Origin: Curvibacter delicatus NBRC 14919
GTDB taxonomy: Bacteria; Pseudomonadota; Gammaproteobacteria; Burkholderiales; Burkholderiaceae_C
Length of the DNA stretch: 64,000 nt
NCBI RefSeq assembly: GCF_001592265.1
Contig: NZ_BCWP01000001.1
Span: 62,001 to 126,000, forward strand
Reading direction: 5' to 3'
This document shows, in pieces, positions 36,853-45,879 of this stretch. Made by a program: the position numbers and the translations under genes. How positions within the stretch are numbered: the stretch's first letter is position 1; every line of letters starts with the position of its first letter. The notes beneath the pieces are model-generated. The model was not told the origin of the DNA. It did no database searches and was given only the letters and a program-made list of their open reading frames with translations.

Positions 36853-37394
36853 AGACCCTGGGGTACGGATTTCTGGTTGCGGCTTCTGTTCTGGTCTTGA
36901 CCGGTTGCGGCGCGTCAAGCGAGGATGAATTGCGCCAATGGATGGCTGAGCAGCGAAGCCAGACACGCCCGCGAGTGACGCCGATTCCTGAGCCGAAGCA
37001 GTTCAAACCGGAGCCCTATGCTCAGGCGGGAGCCGTGGAGCCGTTCAGCAAGGAGAAGTTGGCACAGGCCCTCAAACGCGAATCGTCGCAGTCAGCGGTC
37101 AGCAGCGCATTGATTGCGCCGGAACTGGCGCGACGCAAGGAGCCGTTGGAGGCCTTTCCGCTCGACAGCATGACCATGGTCGGCAGCCTGCTGAAAGAGG
37201 GGAAGCCGGTGGCCTTGGTCAAGGTCGACAACCTGCTCTATCAAGTGCGGCCAGGAAATTACCTTGGCCAGAACTATGGGCGGATTACCAAAATTACTGA
37301 AACGCAAGTCACGCTGCGTGAAATCGCGCAAGACGCAGTGGGCGAATGGGTGGAGCGCCCTGCCACGCTGCAGTTGCAGGAGAGATTGAAATGA
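36849..37394 (+). CDS. pilP: Type IV pilus lipoprotein PilP
   Basis: It connects PilN/PilO to the PilQ secretin. The 181-residue precursor has a lipobox LTGC near residues 17-20, a flexible proline-rich linker, and the HR-domain-like beta fold ending VGEWVERPATLQLQE. ATGA overlaps join it to pilO and pilQ. Confidence 0.95.
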   Translation: MKTLGYGFLVAASVLVLTGCGASSEDELRQWMAEQRSQTRPRVTPIPEPKQFKPEPYAQAGAVEPFSKEKLAQALKRESSQSAVSSALIAPELARRKEPLEAFPLDSMTMVGSLLKEGKPVALVKVDNLLYQVRPGNYLGQNYGRITKITETQVTLREIAQDAVGEWVERPATLQLQERLK

Positions 37395-39508
37395 ACAGTC
37401 AAACATGTTGGGCCGCACAGCGTGCGGGGCGAAAGGTTCTGCTGGCGTTGGCGTTGGCGGTGACAGCCGTGTCCTCGCTGGCACAAACGACCCTTGAGTC
37501 CGTCACGGGCGCGTTGCAAGGCGGGGCTGAGGTGGTGCGGATTGATTTGTCGCAAGCCTTGACGGCCGCGCCGACGGGCTTTGTCATTCAGTCTCCAGCC
37601 AGGATTGCGTTGGATTTTCCTGGTGTGACCAATGCCATCGGGCGTTCCACCATCGATATCAATCAAGGTAATTTGCGCTCGGTCAGTGTGCTGCAGGCAG
37701 GCGAGCGCAGTCGGGTGGTGCTCAATCTCAAGCAGGCCACCAGCTACAAGACCCAGTTGCAAGGCAAGTCATTGCTCGTGGTGCTTGACCCGGTGGTGAC
37801 GCCGGCGCCGGAGGCGACTGCTGTGCCAGCTTTTGCGGAACCCCGGAGCCGGGATGTGCTGCCGCTGAAAGATGTTGATTTCCGACGGGGCGTCAATGGC
37901 GCAGGCCGCATTGTCGTAGCGTTGCCGAGCAGCCAGGTCGGTGTGGACATCCGCCAGCGTGGTCAGACCCTGGTGGTGGAGTTCATGAAGACGAGTTTGC
38001 CCGAGGGGCTCAAGCGTCGCCTCGATGTGGCTGATTTCGGGACGCCGGTCCAGACGGTGACCACGTTCCAGACGGGGGACCGGGTGCGCATGGTGATTGA
38101 GCCCAAGGGGGCTTGGGAGCACAGCGCCTACCAAAGCGATGACCAGTTCGTCGTGGAGGTCAAGCCACAGCGGGTCGACCCCTCGAAACTGACGCAGGGA
38201 CCGGGTTACAACGGTCAGAAGCTGTCACTCAATTTCCAGAACATTGAAGTGCGCTCTTTGCTTCAGGTGATCGCTGACTTCACCAATTTCAATATTGTGA
38301 CCTCGGACTCGGTCGCCGGGTCTGTGACGCTGCGCTTGCAGGACGTCCCCTGGGATCAGGCGCTCGACATCATCTTGCAGGCCAAGGGCCTGGGTATGCG
38401 CAAGGCCGGCAATGTGCTCTGGATCGCGCCCAAGGATGAGATCGTTGCCAAGGAGAAGCTGGAGCGCGAAGCGAATGTGGCGCTGGAGGGGCTGGAAGCG
38501 GTTCGCACCGAGTCGTTCCAGTTGAACTATGCCAAGGCCGCAGACGTGGCCCGTCAGTTGATGGGCGGTGCTGTTCCAGGGGCAGCTCCCGTCGGGGGTG
38601 CGGCAGGTGCTGCCAGTGCGCGTCTGCTCAGTACACGGGGCAGTGCCATCGCCGAGCCGCGTACCAATCAGTTGTTTGTGACCGATGTCTCCAGCAGGCT
38701 CGAACAGGTTCGCAGCCTGATCACCAAGCTGGACATTGCCGTACGGCAGGTCTTGATCGAGGCGCGCATTGTCGAAGCCTCCGACACCTTCGGCAAATCG
38801 CTTGGGGTGAAGCTGGGCGGCGGTACCGGCAATGTTCCTGCTGCCTCGGGGGGCATGGGCGGGTCGGTTGGCTCCAGCTACGTTGATGGCACGGCGGCCA
38901 CCACCTCGGGTACCTTTGTCAGCTTGCCGGCTGTCGGTCAAGGGGGCTACAACCCGGCGACTTTTGCGGTGTCCATCTTTGGCGAGAACGCGGCACGCTT
39001 CCTGAATCTTGAGATTTCCGCCCTGGAAGCTGATGGCAAGGGCAAGGTAGTGTCCAGTCCGCGCGTGGTGACGGCCGACAAGATCAAGGCCGTGATCGAG
39101 CAAGGTACCGAGTTGCCATACCAGGTGGCTACAGCCAGCGGTGCTACTTCGATTGCTTTCCGCAAGGCCAATCTGAAACTGGAGGTGACGCCGCAGATCA
39201 CCCCGGAAGGCAACATCATTCTTGAGCTGGACATCGCCAAGGATACGGTGGGTCAGTCGACTGCAGCGGGCTTTGCCATCAATACCAAACACATCCAAAC
39301 GCAAGTGCTGGTGGAAAATGGCGGGACGGTGGTGATCGGCGGCATTTTCGAGTTGACCGAGTCGACCAATGAAACCAAGGTGCCTTTCTTCGGCGACCTG
39401 CCGGGGGTGGGCAATCTGTTCAAGAGCCGGGGCAAGGTGTCGAACAAGCAGGAAATGCTGGTGTTCATCACGCCCAAGATGATCAGCGACAAGGCGGCTG
39501 TGCGCTGA
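37391..39508 (+). CDS. pilQ: Type IV pilus secretin PilQ
   Basis: It forms the outer-membrane pore for pilus passage. The 705-residue precursor has a signal peptide ending SSLAQ, one or two AMIN domains in the first 270 residues, secretin N0/N1 domains (LSLNFQNIEVRSLLQVIADF) and the C-terminal secretin barrel with SSPRVVTADK, VIEQGTELPYQ and VPFFGDLPGVGNLFKS. The start at 37391 overlaps the pilP stop. Last gene of the pil set; aroK follows after 32 nt. Confidence 0.96.
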   Translation: MNSQTCWAAQRAGRKVLLALALAVTAVSSLAQTTLESVTGALQGGAEVVRIDLSQALTAAPTGFVIQSPARIALDFPGVTNAIGRSTIDINQGNLRSVSVLQAGERSRVVLNLKQATSYKTQLQGKSLLVVLDPVVTPAPEATAVPAFAEPRSRDVLPLKDVDFRRGVNGAGRIVVALPSSQVGVDIRQRGQTLVVEFMKTSLPEGLKRRLDVADFGTPVQTVTTFQTGDRVRMVIEPKGAWEHSAYQSDDQFVVEVKPQRVDPSKLTQGPGYNGQKLSLNFQNIEVRSLLQVIADFTNFNIVTSDSVAGSVTLRLQDVPWDQALDIILQAKGLGMRKAGNVLWIAPKDEIVAKEKLEREANVALEGLEAVRTESFQLNYAKAADVARQLMGGAVPGAAPVGGAAGAASARLLSTRGSAIAEPRTNQLFVTDVSSRLEQVRSLITKLDIAVRQVLIEARIVEASDTFGKSLGVKLGGGTGNVPAASGGMGGSVGSSYVDGTAATTSGTFVSLPAVGQGGYNPATFAVSIFGENAARFLNLEISALEADGKGKVVSSPRVVTADKIKAVIEQGTELPYQVATASGATSIAFRKANLKLEVTPQITPEGNIILELDIAKDTVGQSTAAGFAINTKHIQTQVLVENGGTVVIGGIFELTESTNETKVPFFGDLPGVGNLFKSRGKVSNKQEMLVFITPKMISDKAAVR

Positions 39509-39540
39509 AGCAGGGCGCTAATTTTCAATTCTGTGACAAG

Positions 39541-40068
39541 TTGATAGTCAGTCTGATTGGCCTGCCCGGTTCGGGGAAATCTACCGTCGGGCGGCAGCTT
39601 GCGCGGCGCCTGCATCTGCCCTTTGTCGACTCCGACCACGTGCTCGAAGATCGCTTGGGCTGTTCGATCCGGACCTACTTCGAGCGTGAAGGCGAGGAGC
39701 GTTTCCGCGACATGGAGCAGGCGGTGCTGGACGAGTTGACGCGGCAGCCAGCGGGTGTGCTTTCAACGGGGGGTGGTGCCGTATTGCGGCCGGTCAATCG
39801 GAGCTGTCTGAAGTCGCGCACCCAGGTGGTCTATCTGAAGTCCTCGCCGGATGAGTTGTTCCGCCGCTTGCGGCACGACACCAACCGACCGCTGCTGCAG
39901 GTGGCTGACCCCTTGGGGCGCCTGCGTGAGCTTTACGCCGTGCGTGACCCCTTGTACCGGGAAACCGCGCATTTCGTCATCGAGACCGGACGTCCGTCGG
40001 TTGGGACTCTGGTCAACATGATTGTGATGCAACTGGAGCTGGCCGGACTGCTGCCGTCGGCCCCGTGA
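39541..40068 (+). CDS. aroK: Shikimate kinase
   Basis: It phosphorylates shikimate in aromatic amino-acid synthesis. The 175-residue protein has the P-loop GLPGSGKST at residues 7-15, the shikimate-binding DSDHVLED and the STGGGAVLR motif. The start is TTG; no in-frame ATG or GTG precedes the P-loop after the last stop, so a TTG start is needed. The order pilQ-aroK-aroB is a well-known conserved set. Confidence 0.95.
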   Translation: MIVSLIGLPGSGKSTVGRQLARRLHLPFVDSDHVLEDRLGCSIRTYFEREGEERFRDMEQAVLDELTRQPAGVLSTGGGAVLRPVNRSCLKSRTQVVYLKSSPDELFRRLRHDTNRPLLQVADPLGRLRELYAVRDPLYRETAHFVIETGRPSVGTLVNMIVMQLELAGLLPSAP

Positions 40069-40116
40069 TTGCCGAGAAACCGACAAGGCTGCAGCGTGTG
40101 CCCTAAACTTGGGGTT

Positions 40117-41241
40117 ATGCAGTCTTCTCCTGACATTTCGCCTTGCCTGGCCGCCCAGGTTCAAATCAGCTTGGCTGATCGCAGCTACCCGATCATGATC
40201 GGCAGCGCCTTGTTGGCCAATTCCGCCACCTTTGCCGGCTTGCCGCGCTCCGCGCAGGCGCTCATTGTCACGAACACCACGGTGGCGCCGTTGTATGCCG
40301 CGACGCTCAGGGCAGCGCTGCAGCCCCATTTCGCGACGATCCATCTGGTTGAGCTCCCTGATGGTGAGGCCTTCAAGACCTGGGAAACCCTGAACCAGAT
40401 TTTTGATGCCTTGCTGGGCCATGCCTGCGATCGCAAGACCGTGCTGTTTGCCTTGGGTGGGGGCGTGATCGGCGACATGACCGGTTTTGCGGCAGCCAGC
40501 TACATGCGAGGTGTGCCTTTTGTTCAGGTGCCCACCACGTTGCTGGCCCAGGTTGACTCGTCCGTCGGCGGCAAGACGGCGATCAATCATCCGCTGGGCA
40601 AGAACATGATCGGTGCTTTCTACCAGCCGCTGCGCGTGGTGTGCGACCTTGACACGCTCAAGACCTTGCCCGAGCGGGAGCTCAGTGCCGGTCTGGCCGA
40701 AGTCATCAAGTACGGTCCCATTGCCGACATGGCGTTCCTGGACTGGATTGAGGCGAATATCGAGGCCCTGATGGCGCGTGATGCGACGGCCCTGGCCAAG
40801 GCGATCCAGCGCAGCTGTGAGATCAAGGCTGACGTCGTGGGGCAGGACGAACGCGAGTCAGGACTTCGTGCCATCCTCAACTTCGGGCACACCTTTGGCC
40901 ATGCCATCGAAGCCGGACTGGGTTATGGCGCATGGCTGCATGGCGAGGCGGTCGGTTGCGGCATGGTCATGGCCGCTGAACTGTCGTGTCGGCTCGGTCT
41001 GGTGGATGCGGCGTTTACCGCGCGGCTGAAAAAACTGATCGGAAGGGCCGGTTTGCCGGTGGTTGGGCCGAAGCTGTCGGCACAGGACAACGCCGGACGC
41101 TATCTGGAACTCATGCGCGTGGACAAGAAAGCCGAGGCGGGGGAGATCCGCTTTGTGGTCATCGACGGGCCAGGGCGCGCCGCTGTCAAGGGCGCCCCGG
41201 ATGCCTTGGTGCGCGAGGTGATCGATTCTTGCTGTGTTTAA
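40117..41241 (+). CDS. aroB: 3-dehydroquinate synthase
   Basis: It makes 3-dehydroquinate from DAHP with NAD and a metal ion. The 374-residue protein has the NAD-binding [32 protein letters not shown] and the metal ligands in GHTFGHAIE and HGEAV. The ATG at 40117 with GGGG upstream fits the family length; an earlier in-frame ATG at 40069 would add 16 residues. aroK lies upstream and dgt downstream. Confidence 0.96.
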   Translation: MQSSPDISPCLAAQVQISLADRSYPIMIGSALLANSATFAGLPRSAQALIVTNTTVAPLYAATLRAALQPHFATIHLVELPDGEAFKTWETLNQIFDALLGHACDRKTVLFALGGGVIGDMTGFAAASYMRGVPFVQVPTTLLAQVDSSVGGKTAINHPLGKNMIGAFYQPLRVVCDLDTLKTLPERELSAGLAEVIKYGPIADMAFLDWIEANIEALMARDATALAKAIQRSCEIKADVVGQDERESGLRAILNFGHTFGHAIEAGLGYGAWLHGEAVGCGMVMAAELSCRLGLVDAAFTARLKKLIGRAGLPVVGPKLSAQDNAGRYLELMRVDKKAEAGEIRFVVIDGPGRAAVKGAPDALVREVIDSCCV

Positions 41242-41244
41242 GTT

Positions 41245-41297
41245 TGCTATAAATTCAGTAGCACCTTGCGCATTATTGACAAGGGCTGATGCCCAAA
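41245..41297 (-). repeat. GCTAC/GTAGC-type repeat between aroB and dgt (copy 4)
   Basis: Read on the minus strand the order is TTTGGGC...GCCCTTG, eight bases, GCGC, then GCTACT-GAATTT-ATAGCA, the same block order as the copy at 3645. It starts 3 nt after the aroB stop and ends before the dgt ribosome site. Confidence 0.7.
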
Positions 41298-41310
41298 TTC
41301 TTTTGAGATC

Positions 41311-42486
41311 ATGACGCTTGCCGCCTACGCTTGCGATCCCGCCCGTTCGCGCGGTCGCCGCTACCCTGAGGCGGTGGCGCCCACGCGCACGGAGTACCAG
41401 CGTGACCGTGACCGCATCGTCCACTCCACGGCCTTTCGTCGTCTGGTCTACAAGACGCAGGTGTTCCTGAATCATGAGGGCGACCTGTTCCGCACGCGGT
41501 TGACGCATTCGCTCGAAGTGGCACAGCTCGGGCGTTCGATGGCGCGGTCCCTGGGGCTTAACGAGGATCTGGTGGAGGCCATCGCGCTGGCGCATGATCT
41601 GGGGCATACCCCTTTTGGTCATGCCGGCCAGGACGCGCTGGACGAATGCATGGCAGCTCACGGCGGCTTCGAGCACAACCTGCAAAGCCTGCGGGTGGTG
41701 GACCAGCTGGAAGAGCGTTATCCTGCGTTCGATGGCCTGAATCTCACATTCGAGACCCGTGAGGGCGTTCTCAAGCACTGTTCGCGCAAGAATGCCGAGC
41801 TGCTCGAGGCGGCCGAGCCAGGTGGGGTGGCACAACGCTTTTTGTTGCGTACACAGCCCAGCCTGGAAGCGCAGTTGTGCAATCTGGCCGATGAAATCGC
41901 CTACAACGCGCATGACATCGATGATGGGGTGCGTTCGGGCCTGATCACGCTGGAGCAGCTTGAGGCGGTGCCGCTGTTCGACGACTTCCGCCGTCAGACG
42001 TTGCAGGATCACCCCCAGTTGGGGTCTGCAGCGCAGGGGCGGCGCTTGTTGTATGAAACGATACGTCGCATGCTCAGTGCGCAGGTGTACGACGTCATTG
42101 AGGCCACGCAACAGGCGTTGTGTGCAGCGGCGCCCATGAGTGCCGACGCAGTGCGTCAGCTGCCGGCCCTGCTGCGCTTCAGTGATGAGATGCGTTCCCG
42201 CTCGGCGGCGCTGAAGAAATTCCTGTTTCAGAACCTCTATCGGCATCCGCAAGTCGTGCATACCACCGGGCAGGCGCGCCAGGCGATTCGCGAATTGTTT
42301 GAGGCTTACCGGGAGTCACCCGAGGAAATGCAGGCCGGTTTTGTTGCGCGGGCACTGGCCGTGCACGGCAAAGCAGATGAAGAGCACGCCGTACTGCGCG
42401 TGGTGGCCGACTACATTGCCGGCATGACGGACCGTTTCGCCTGGCGCGAGCATGAACGCCTCACGGGGCAGAGGTTGCTGGCATGA
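41311..42486 (+). CDS. dgt: dGTP triphosphohydrolase-like protein (HD domain)
   Basis: It cleaves dGTP, or other dNTPs, to nucleoside and triphosphate. The 391-residue protein has the HD ligand series: HSTAFRRL, RLTHSLEVAQ, the HD pair in ALAHDLGHTPFGH, and later D in YNAHDIDDG. The start MTLAAYACDPARSRGRR fits the type-2 dGTPase-like group found in betaproteobacteria, where activity is less well proven than for E. coli Dgt. Its stop overlaps the next gene by ATGA. Confidence 0.92.
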   Translation: MTLAAYACDPARSRGRRYPEAVAPTRTEYQRDRDRIVHSTAFRRLVYKTQVFLNHEGDLFRTRLTHSLEVAQLGRSMARSLGLNEDLVEAIALAHDLGHTPFGHAGQDALDECMAAHGGFEHNLQSLRVVDQLEERYPAFDGLNLTFETREGVLKHCSRKNAELLEAAEPGGVAQRFLLRTQPSLEAQLCNLADEIAYNAHDIDDGVRSGLITLEQLEAVPLFDDFRRQTLQDHPQLGSAAQGRRLLYETIRRMLSAQVYDVIEATQQALCAAAPMSADAVRQLPALLRFSDEMRSRSAALKKFLFQNLYRHPQVVHTTGQARQAIRELFEAYRESPEEMQAGFVARALAVHGKADEEHAVLRVVADYIAGMTDRFAWREHERLTGQRLLA

Positions 42487-43736
42487 GTGCCGTCTGGAGT
42501 CGATCCATCCGCACGGTCGATCCCGCCCTGGTGGTGATCCTCGGCGGCGTCAGCGCAGCACTGCATGTCGGCAAGCTGTCGCCGGCTTTGCCGGTATTGC
42601 GAGAGGCGCTTGGCGTGTCACTGTTGCAAGCCGGGTTTCTGCTCTCGCTGGTACAGCTCGCCGGCATGACGCTCGGCCTGGCGGTCGGGTTGGCGGCCGA
42701 TGGTCTGGGCCTCAAGCGCAGCATGCTGGGCGGATTGCTGGTGCTGTTCGCTGCTTCGCTGCTGGGTGGTTGGGCACAAGATGCCCCGAGCCTGCTGCTG
42801 CTGCGGGCGGTTGAGGGTTTTGGTTTTCTCCTGGTGTCCATGCCGGCGCCGAGCCTGATTCGTCATCTGGTGGCGCCGCATCGCATGAGCGCCATGCTCG
42901 GGCTGTGGGGCGCCTACATGCCGTTGGGGACGGCCAGCGCCCTGCTGTTCGGACCGCTGGTGATTGCACTGGCGAGTTGGCAGGTTTGGTGGTGGGGGCT
43001 TGCCGCCCTGACGCTCTTGATGGCGTTGTGGTTGTGGCAGGTGGTGCCGCCGGATCAGGTGCGTGTGCCGGGCCACTCCGCACCAGACATGAAGGCAGGA
43101 ACTGCTGCGCAGGCGAACGCCTGGCCGCAGCGCTTGCGGCAGACGCTTGTGGCGCCCGGCCCGTGGCTGGTGGCGTTGAGCTTTGCCGTGTACTCGGGCC
43201 AGTGGCTGGCCGTGATCGGTTTTCTTCCGACCATCTATGCGCAAGCGGGTGTTGCAGCAGGCGTTACCGCTGTGCTGACGGCATTGGTGGCTGCCGTCAA
43301 CATGGTCGGCAACATCGTTTCCGGGCGCCTGCTGACGCGGGGCGTGCGGCCGCAGACCCTGCTCTACATTGGTTTTTGTGCCATGGGGCTGGGCACGCTG
43401 CTGGCCTTTGTGACCTTCCCGCTGGCGCCTGGCGCCTCGGGCCTGCCGCCGATCTTCCGTTTCATGGCCGTGTTACTTTTTTCCATGCTCGGTGGCATGA
43501 TCCCCGGCACACTGTTCTCGCTGGCGGTTCGATTGGCACCCAATGAACGCACGGTATCCACCACCGTGGGTTGGATGCAGCAATGGTCTTCACTGGGGCA
43601 GTTTGCCGGGCCACCGCTGGTGGCCTGGGTGGCCGCGAGTGTGGGGGGCTGGCACTGGACCTGGGGGGTGACGGGCGCCTGCTCACTGACCGGTCTGTTG
43701 CTGGCGCGGCAACTGGGTGCGAGGAGCCAACGATGA
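42483..43736 (+). CDS. Major facilitator superfamily transporter (CynX/NimT-like)
   Basis: A 417-residue protein with twelve hydrophobic segments in two halves, a loop after the second helix (LAADGLGLKRS) that resembles the MFS loop motif, and a TTVGWMQQW segment near helix 10. The overall pattern resembles CynX/NimT-type transporters, but the substrate cannot be read. Both ends overlap neighbours by ATGA (dgt upstream, DUF1415 downstream), so it is translated as part of a coupled series. Confidence 0.85.
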   Translation: MSAVWSRSIRTVDPALVVILGGVSAALHVGKLSPALPVLREALGVSLLQAGFLLSLVQLAGMTLGLAVGLAADGLGLKRSMLGGLLVLFAASLLGGWAQDAPSLLLLRAVEGFGFLLVSMPAPSLIRHLVAPHRMSAMLGLWGAYMPLGTASALLFGPLVIALASWQVWWWGLAALTLLMALWLWQVVPPDQVRVPGHSAPDMKAGTAAQANAWPQRLRQTLVAPGPWLVALSFAVYSGQWLAVIGFLPTIYAQAGVAAGVTAVLTALVAAVNMVGNIVSGRLLTRGVRPQTLLYIGFCAMGLGTLLAFVTFPLAPGASGLPPIFRFMAVLLFSMLGGMIPGTLFSLAVRLAPNERTVSTTVGWMQQWSSLGQFAGPPLVAWVAASVGGWHWTWGVTGACSLTGLLLARQLGARSQR

Positions 43737-44356
43737 GTCCATTTCCCGAACAGGCGCTGATCGCCCGCGTGGTGCAAGACATGAAGACTTGGCTGGAGCG
43801 GGCCGTCATCGGCCTCAATCTCTGCCCGTTCGCCAAGAGCGTGCATGTGAAGGGCCAGGTCCACTATGTCGTGAGCCTGGCGACCGAACCGCAGGCCTTG
43901 CGTGAGGAACTGGTGCGCGAATTGACGGCCTTGCATGCTGCCGATCCCGAGTTGCGCGACACCACCTTGCTGATGGCGCCGTTGTGCCTGCAGGACTTTC
44001 TCGACTTCAATGATTTTCTCGACGAAGCCGATGCCGTGTTGGATGAGCTCGGCCTGGAGGGGGACTTGCAGATTGCCAGTTTTCATCCGCAGTTCCAGTT
44101 TGCCGGCACTGCCCCGGACGACATCACCAACTACACCAACCGCGCGCCCTACCCGACCTTGCACCTGTTGCGCGAGGCCAGCATCGATCGTGCTGTGCAG
44201 GCCTTTCCCGAGGCTGAAATGATTTTCGAGAAAAACATGCAAACGCTGGAGGAACTCGGGCACGCGGGCTGGGCGGCTTTGAAGGTGGGTGGTGGCCAGC
44301 CCGAATCCGAAACAATGCCAGCCGCCGATGCTGGTAAAGAGAAAGATGCACCATGA
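43733..44356 (+). CDS. DUF1415 family protein
   Basis: A 207-residue cytoplasmic protein with the family pattern: VIGLNLCPFAKSV near residue 24 with one cysteine, LDFNDFLDEADAVLDEL, IASFHPQFQFAG and NYTNRAPYPTLHLLRE. It has no known function. The tail is short and disordered. Overlaps of ATGA at both ends tie it to the MFS transporter and the methyltransferase-like gene, so it likely works with one of them. Confidence 0.85.
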   Translation: MSPFPEQALIARVVQDMKTWLERAVIGLNLCPFAKSVHVKGQVHYVVSLATEPQALREELVRELTALHAADPELRDTTLLMAPLCLQDFLDFNDFLDEADAVLDELGLEGDLQIASFHPQFQFAGTAPDDITNYTNRAPYPTLHLLREASIDRAVQAFPEAEMIFEKNMQTLEELGHAGWAALKVGGGQPESETMPAADAGKEKDAP

Positions 44357-45291
44357 TGACTTCTGGCAAGAAGCGCAAGCAGTCCGTCGCAGAAGGGGGT
44401 ATCGGTTCGTCTGGGCTGTTGGCGCCCGAGATCCGGCCTGAGCAGTCGATCGAGCTGCTCAAGGAGTTGCACATCCTGACACGCGACGGCAAGCTCAACC
44501 AGGACTCACGTCGCAAGCTCAAGCAGGTTTATCACCTGTTCCAGTTCATCGAAAAACTGCTGCAGGAGTTGCAGTCCGAGCGTGCCGGTGCGGATGCCCC
44601 CGGCATCACGCTGGCGGACCATGGTGCCGGCAAGTCCTATCTCGGGTTCATCATCTACGACCTGTTCTTCAAACAGCATCAGCGTGGCCGTATCTACGGT
44701 ATCGAAACCCGGCCCGAACTGGTGCAGAAGTCGCGCGAACTGGCTGCACGACTAGGCTTCGAACGCATGTCGTTCCTCAATCTGAGCGTGACCGAGTCAG
44801 CGCATTCGAAGGAGTTGCCCGACCGCATCGACATCGTGACCGCGCTGCATGCCTGCGACACCGCCACCGACGATGCGATTGCCTTCGGCCTGTTGAAGCA
44901 GGTGCGTTTCATGGTGCTGGTGCCCTGCTGCCAGGCGGAGGTGGCGCGTGTGCTGAATTCGGGCAAGGCGTTGTCGCTGTCGCGCACACCTCTGGCTGAG
45001 CTCTGGCGCCATCCTTTGCACACCCGTGAATTGGGCAGCCAGATCACCAATGTGCTGCGTTGCCTTTATCTGGAGGCTTGGGGTTACCAGGTCACGGTGA
45101 CCGAACTGGTGGGTTGGGAGCACAGCATGAAGAACGAGCTCATCATTGCTCGCTACACCGGGCAGAAAAAACGGGCGGCGGCCCAGCGCCTGCACTCCAT
45201 TCTGGAGGAGTTCGGGCTTACCTCGCTGCTGGAGACGCGTTTTCGCCTGCCTGAAGGTCAACCGTCGGATGCGCCCCGCGTTGGAGAGTGA
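44353..45291 (+). CDS. SAM-dependent methyltransferase-like protein (Methyltransf_32 type)
   Basis: The 312-residue protein has a Rossmann SAM-binding core: a motif I-like ADHGAGKSYLGFIIYDLFF near residue 80, an acidic strand end in IYGIETRPEL, and DIVTALHACDTATDDAI. The motif VPCCQAEV near 196 is typical of the Methyltransf_32 family, which in eukaryotes includes GSTCD and METTL25-like proteins, some linked to RNA. An N-terminal ~60-residue Lys-rich helix may bind nucleic acid. ATGATG start overlaps the DUF1415 stop. Substrate unknown. Confidence 0.82.
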   Translation: MMTSGKKRKQSVAEGGIGSSGLLAPEIRPEQSIELLKELHILTRDGKLNQDSRRKLKQVYHLFQFIEKLLQELQSERAGADAPGITLADHGAGKSYLGFIIYDLFFKQHQRGRIYGIETRPELVQKSRELAARLGFERMSFLNLSVTESAHSKELPDRIDIVTALHACDTATDDAIAFGLLKQVRFMVLVPCCQAEVARVLNSGKALSLSRTPLAELWRHPLHTRELGSQITNVLRCLYLEAWGYQVTVTELVGWEHSMKNELIIARYTGQKKRAAAQRLHSILEEFGLTSLLETRFRLPEGQPSDAPRVGE

Positions 45292-45356
45292 TTGCGGTGT
45301 CGGTATCTTCCGACTTGGCTGTGTCGACCCTGTGATGTTTTAGGAAAGTGTGAACT

Positions 45357-45827
45357 ATGAAAAAGCTTTTTGCGGTGGCTTTGGCTTTGGTCTTGACGGC
45401 CTGTGCCAGTAGCAGCCCGGATGTGATCCAGCGCAATGATGCGCAACGCCTGTCGGTGGTCGAGGATGGCACGGTGCTGTCCGTGCGCAGTGTGACGGTG
45501 GAAGGTAGCCAGTCTGGTGCCGGTGCGGCCACCGGTGGTGTGGTTGGTGGTCTGGCCGGTTATGGCGCTGGCAGCAACCAGCGTGAAGGCCAGATCATTG
45601 GGGTGCTCGGTGCCGTGGCCGGTGTGGTGGCCGGCCATGCCATTGAGCGCATGAGTACACGCGAAGATGCCAATGAAATCCTGGTCCAGCTCAAGAATGG
45701 CGACCGCCGTGCTGTGGTGCAGGCCAAAGGTGCTGAAGTCTTTGCTCCTGGCGAGTCCGTTGTGCTGGTCACGACAGGCGGCAAGGTCCGCGTGGCCAAG
45801 GCGCCAAATAACCAAGCCCAGAAATAA
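45357..45827 (+). CDS. Glycine-zipper outer-membrane lipoprotein (SlyB/Pcp-like)
   Basis: A 156-residue precursor with lipobox LTAC (C16) and two Gly-rich membrane-spanning zipper segments (GGVVGGLAGYGAG and VLGAVAGVVAGHA), the 2TM glycine-zipper fold of SlyB and PAL-cross-reacting proteins, with a small beta domain after. It likely helps keep the outer membrane stable. Its last codons and TAA stop lie inside the left inverted repeat of the RAYT element, so the element's edge forms this gene's end. Confidence 0.85.
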   Translation: MKKLFAVALALVLTACASSSPDVIQRNDAQRLSVVEDGTVLSVRSVTVEGSQSGAGAATGGVVGGLAGYGAGSNQREGQIIGVLGAVAGVVAGHAIERMSTREDANEILVQLKNGDRRAVVQAKGAEVFAPGESVVLVTTGGKVRVAKAPNNQAQK

Positions 45828-45846
45828 TCAGGGTCAGATTCGAACT

Positions 45847-45879
45847 ATGATGATGCGACGCATTTCTTCGCATCATCAT
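45847..45879 (+). promoter_or_regulatory. Hairpin that includes the RAYT start codon
   Basis: ATGATGATGCGA (45847-45858) and TCGCATCATCAT (45868-45879) are perfectly complementary across a 9-nt loop. The right arm holds the first two bases of the RAYT ATG at 45878, and there is no ribosome site between stem and start. In mRNA this would hide the start. Confidence 0.7.
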
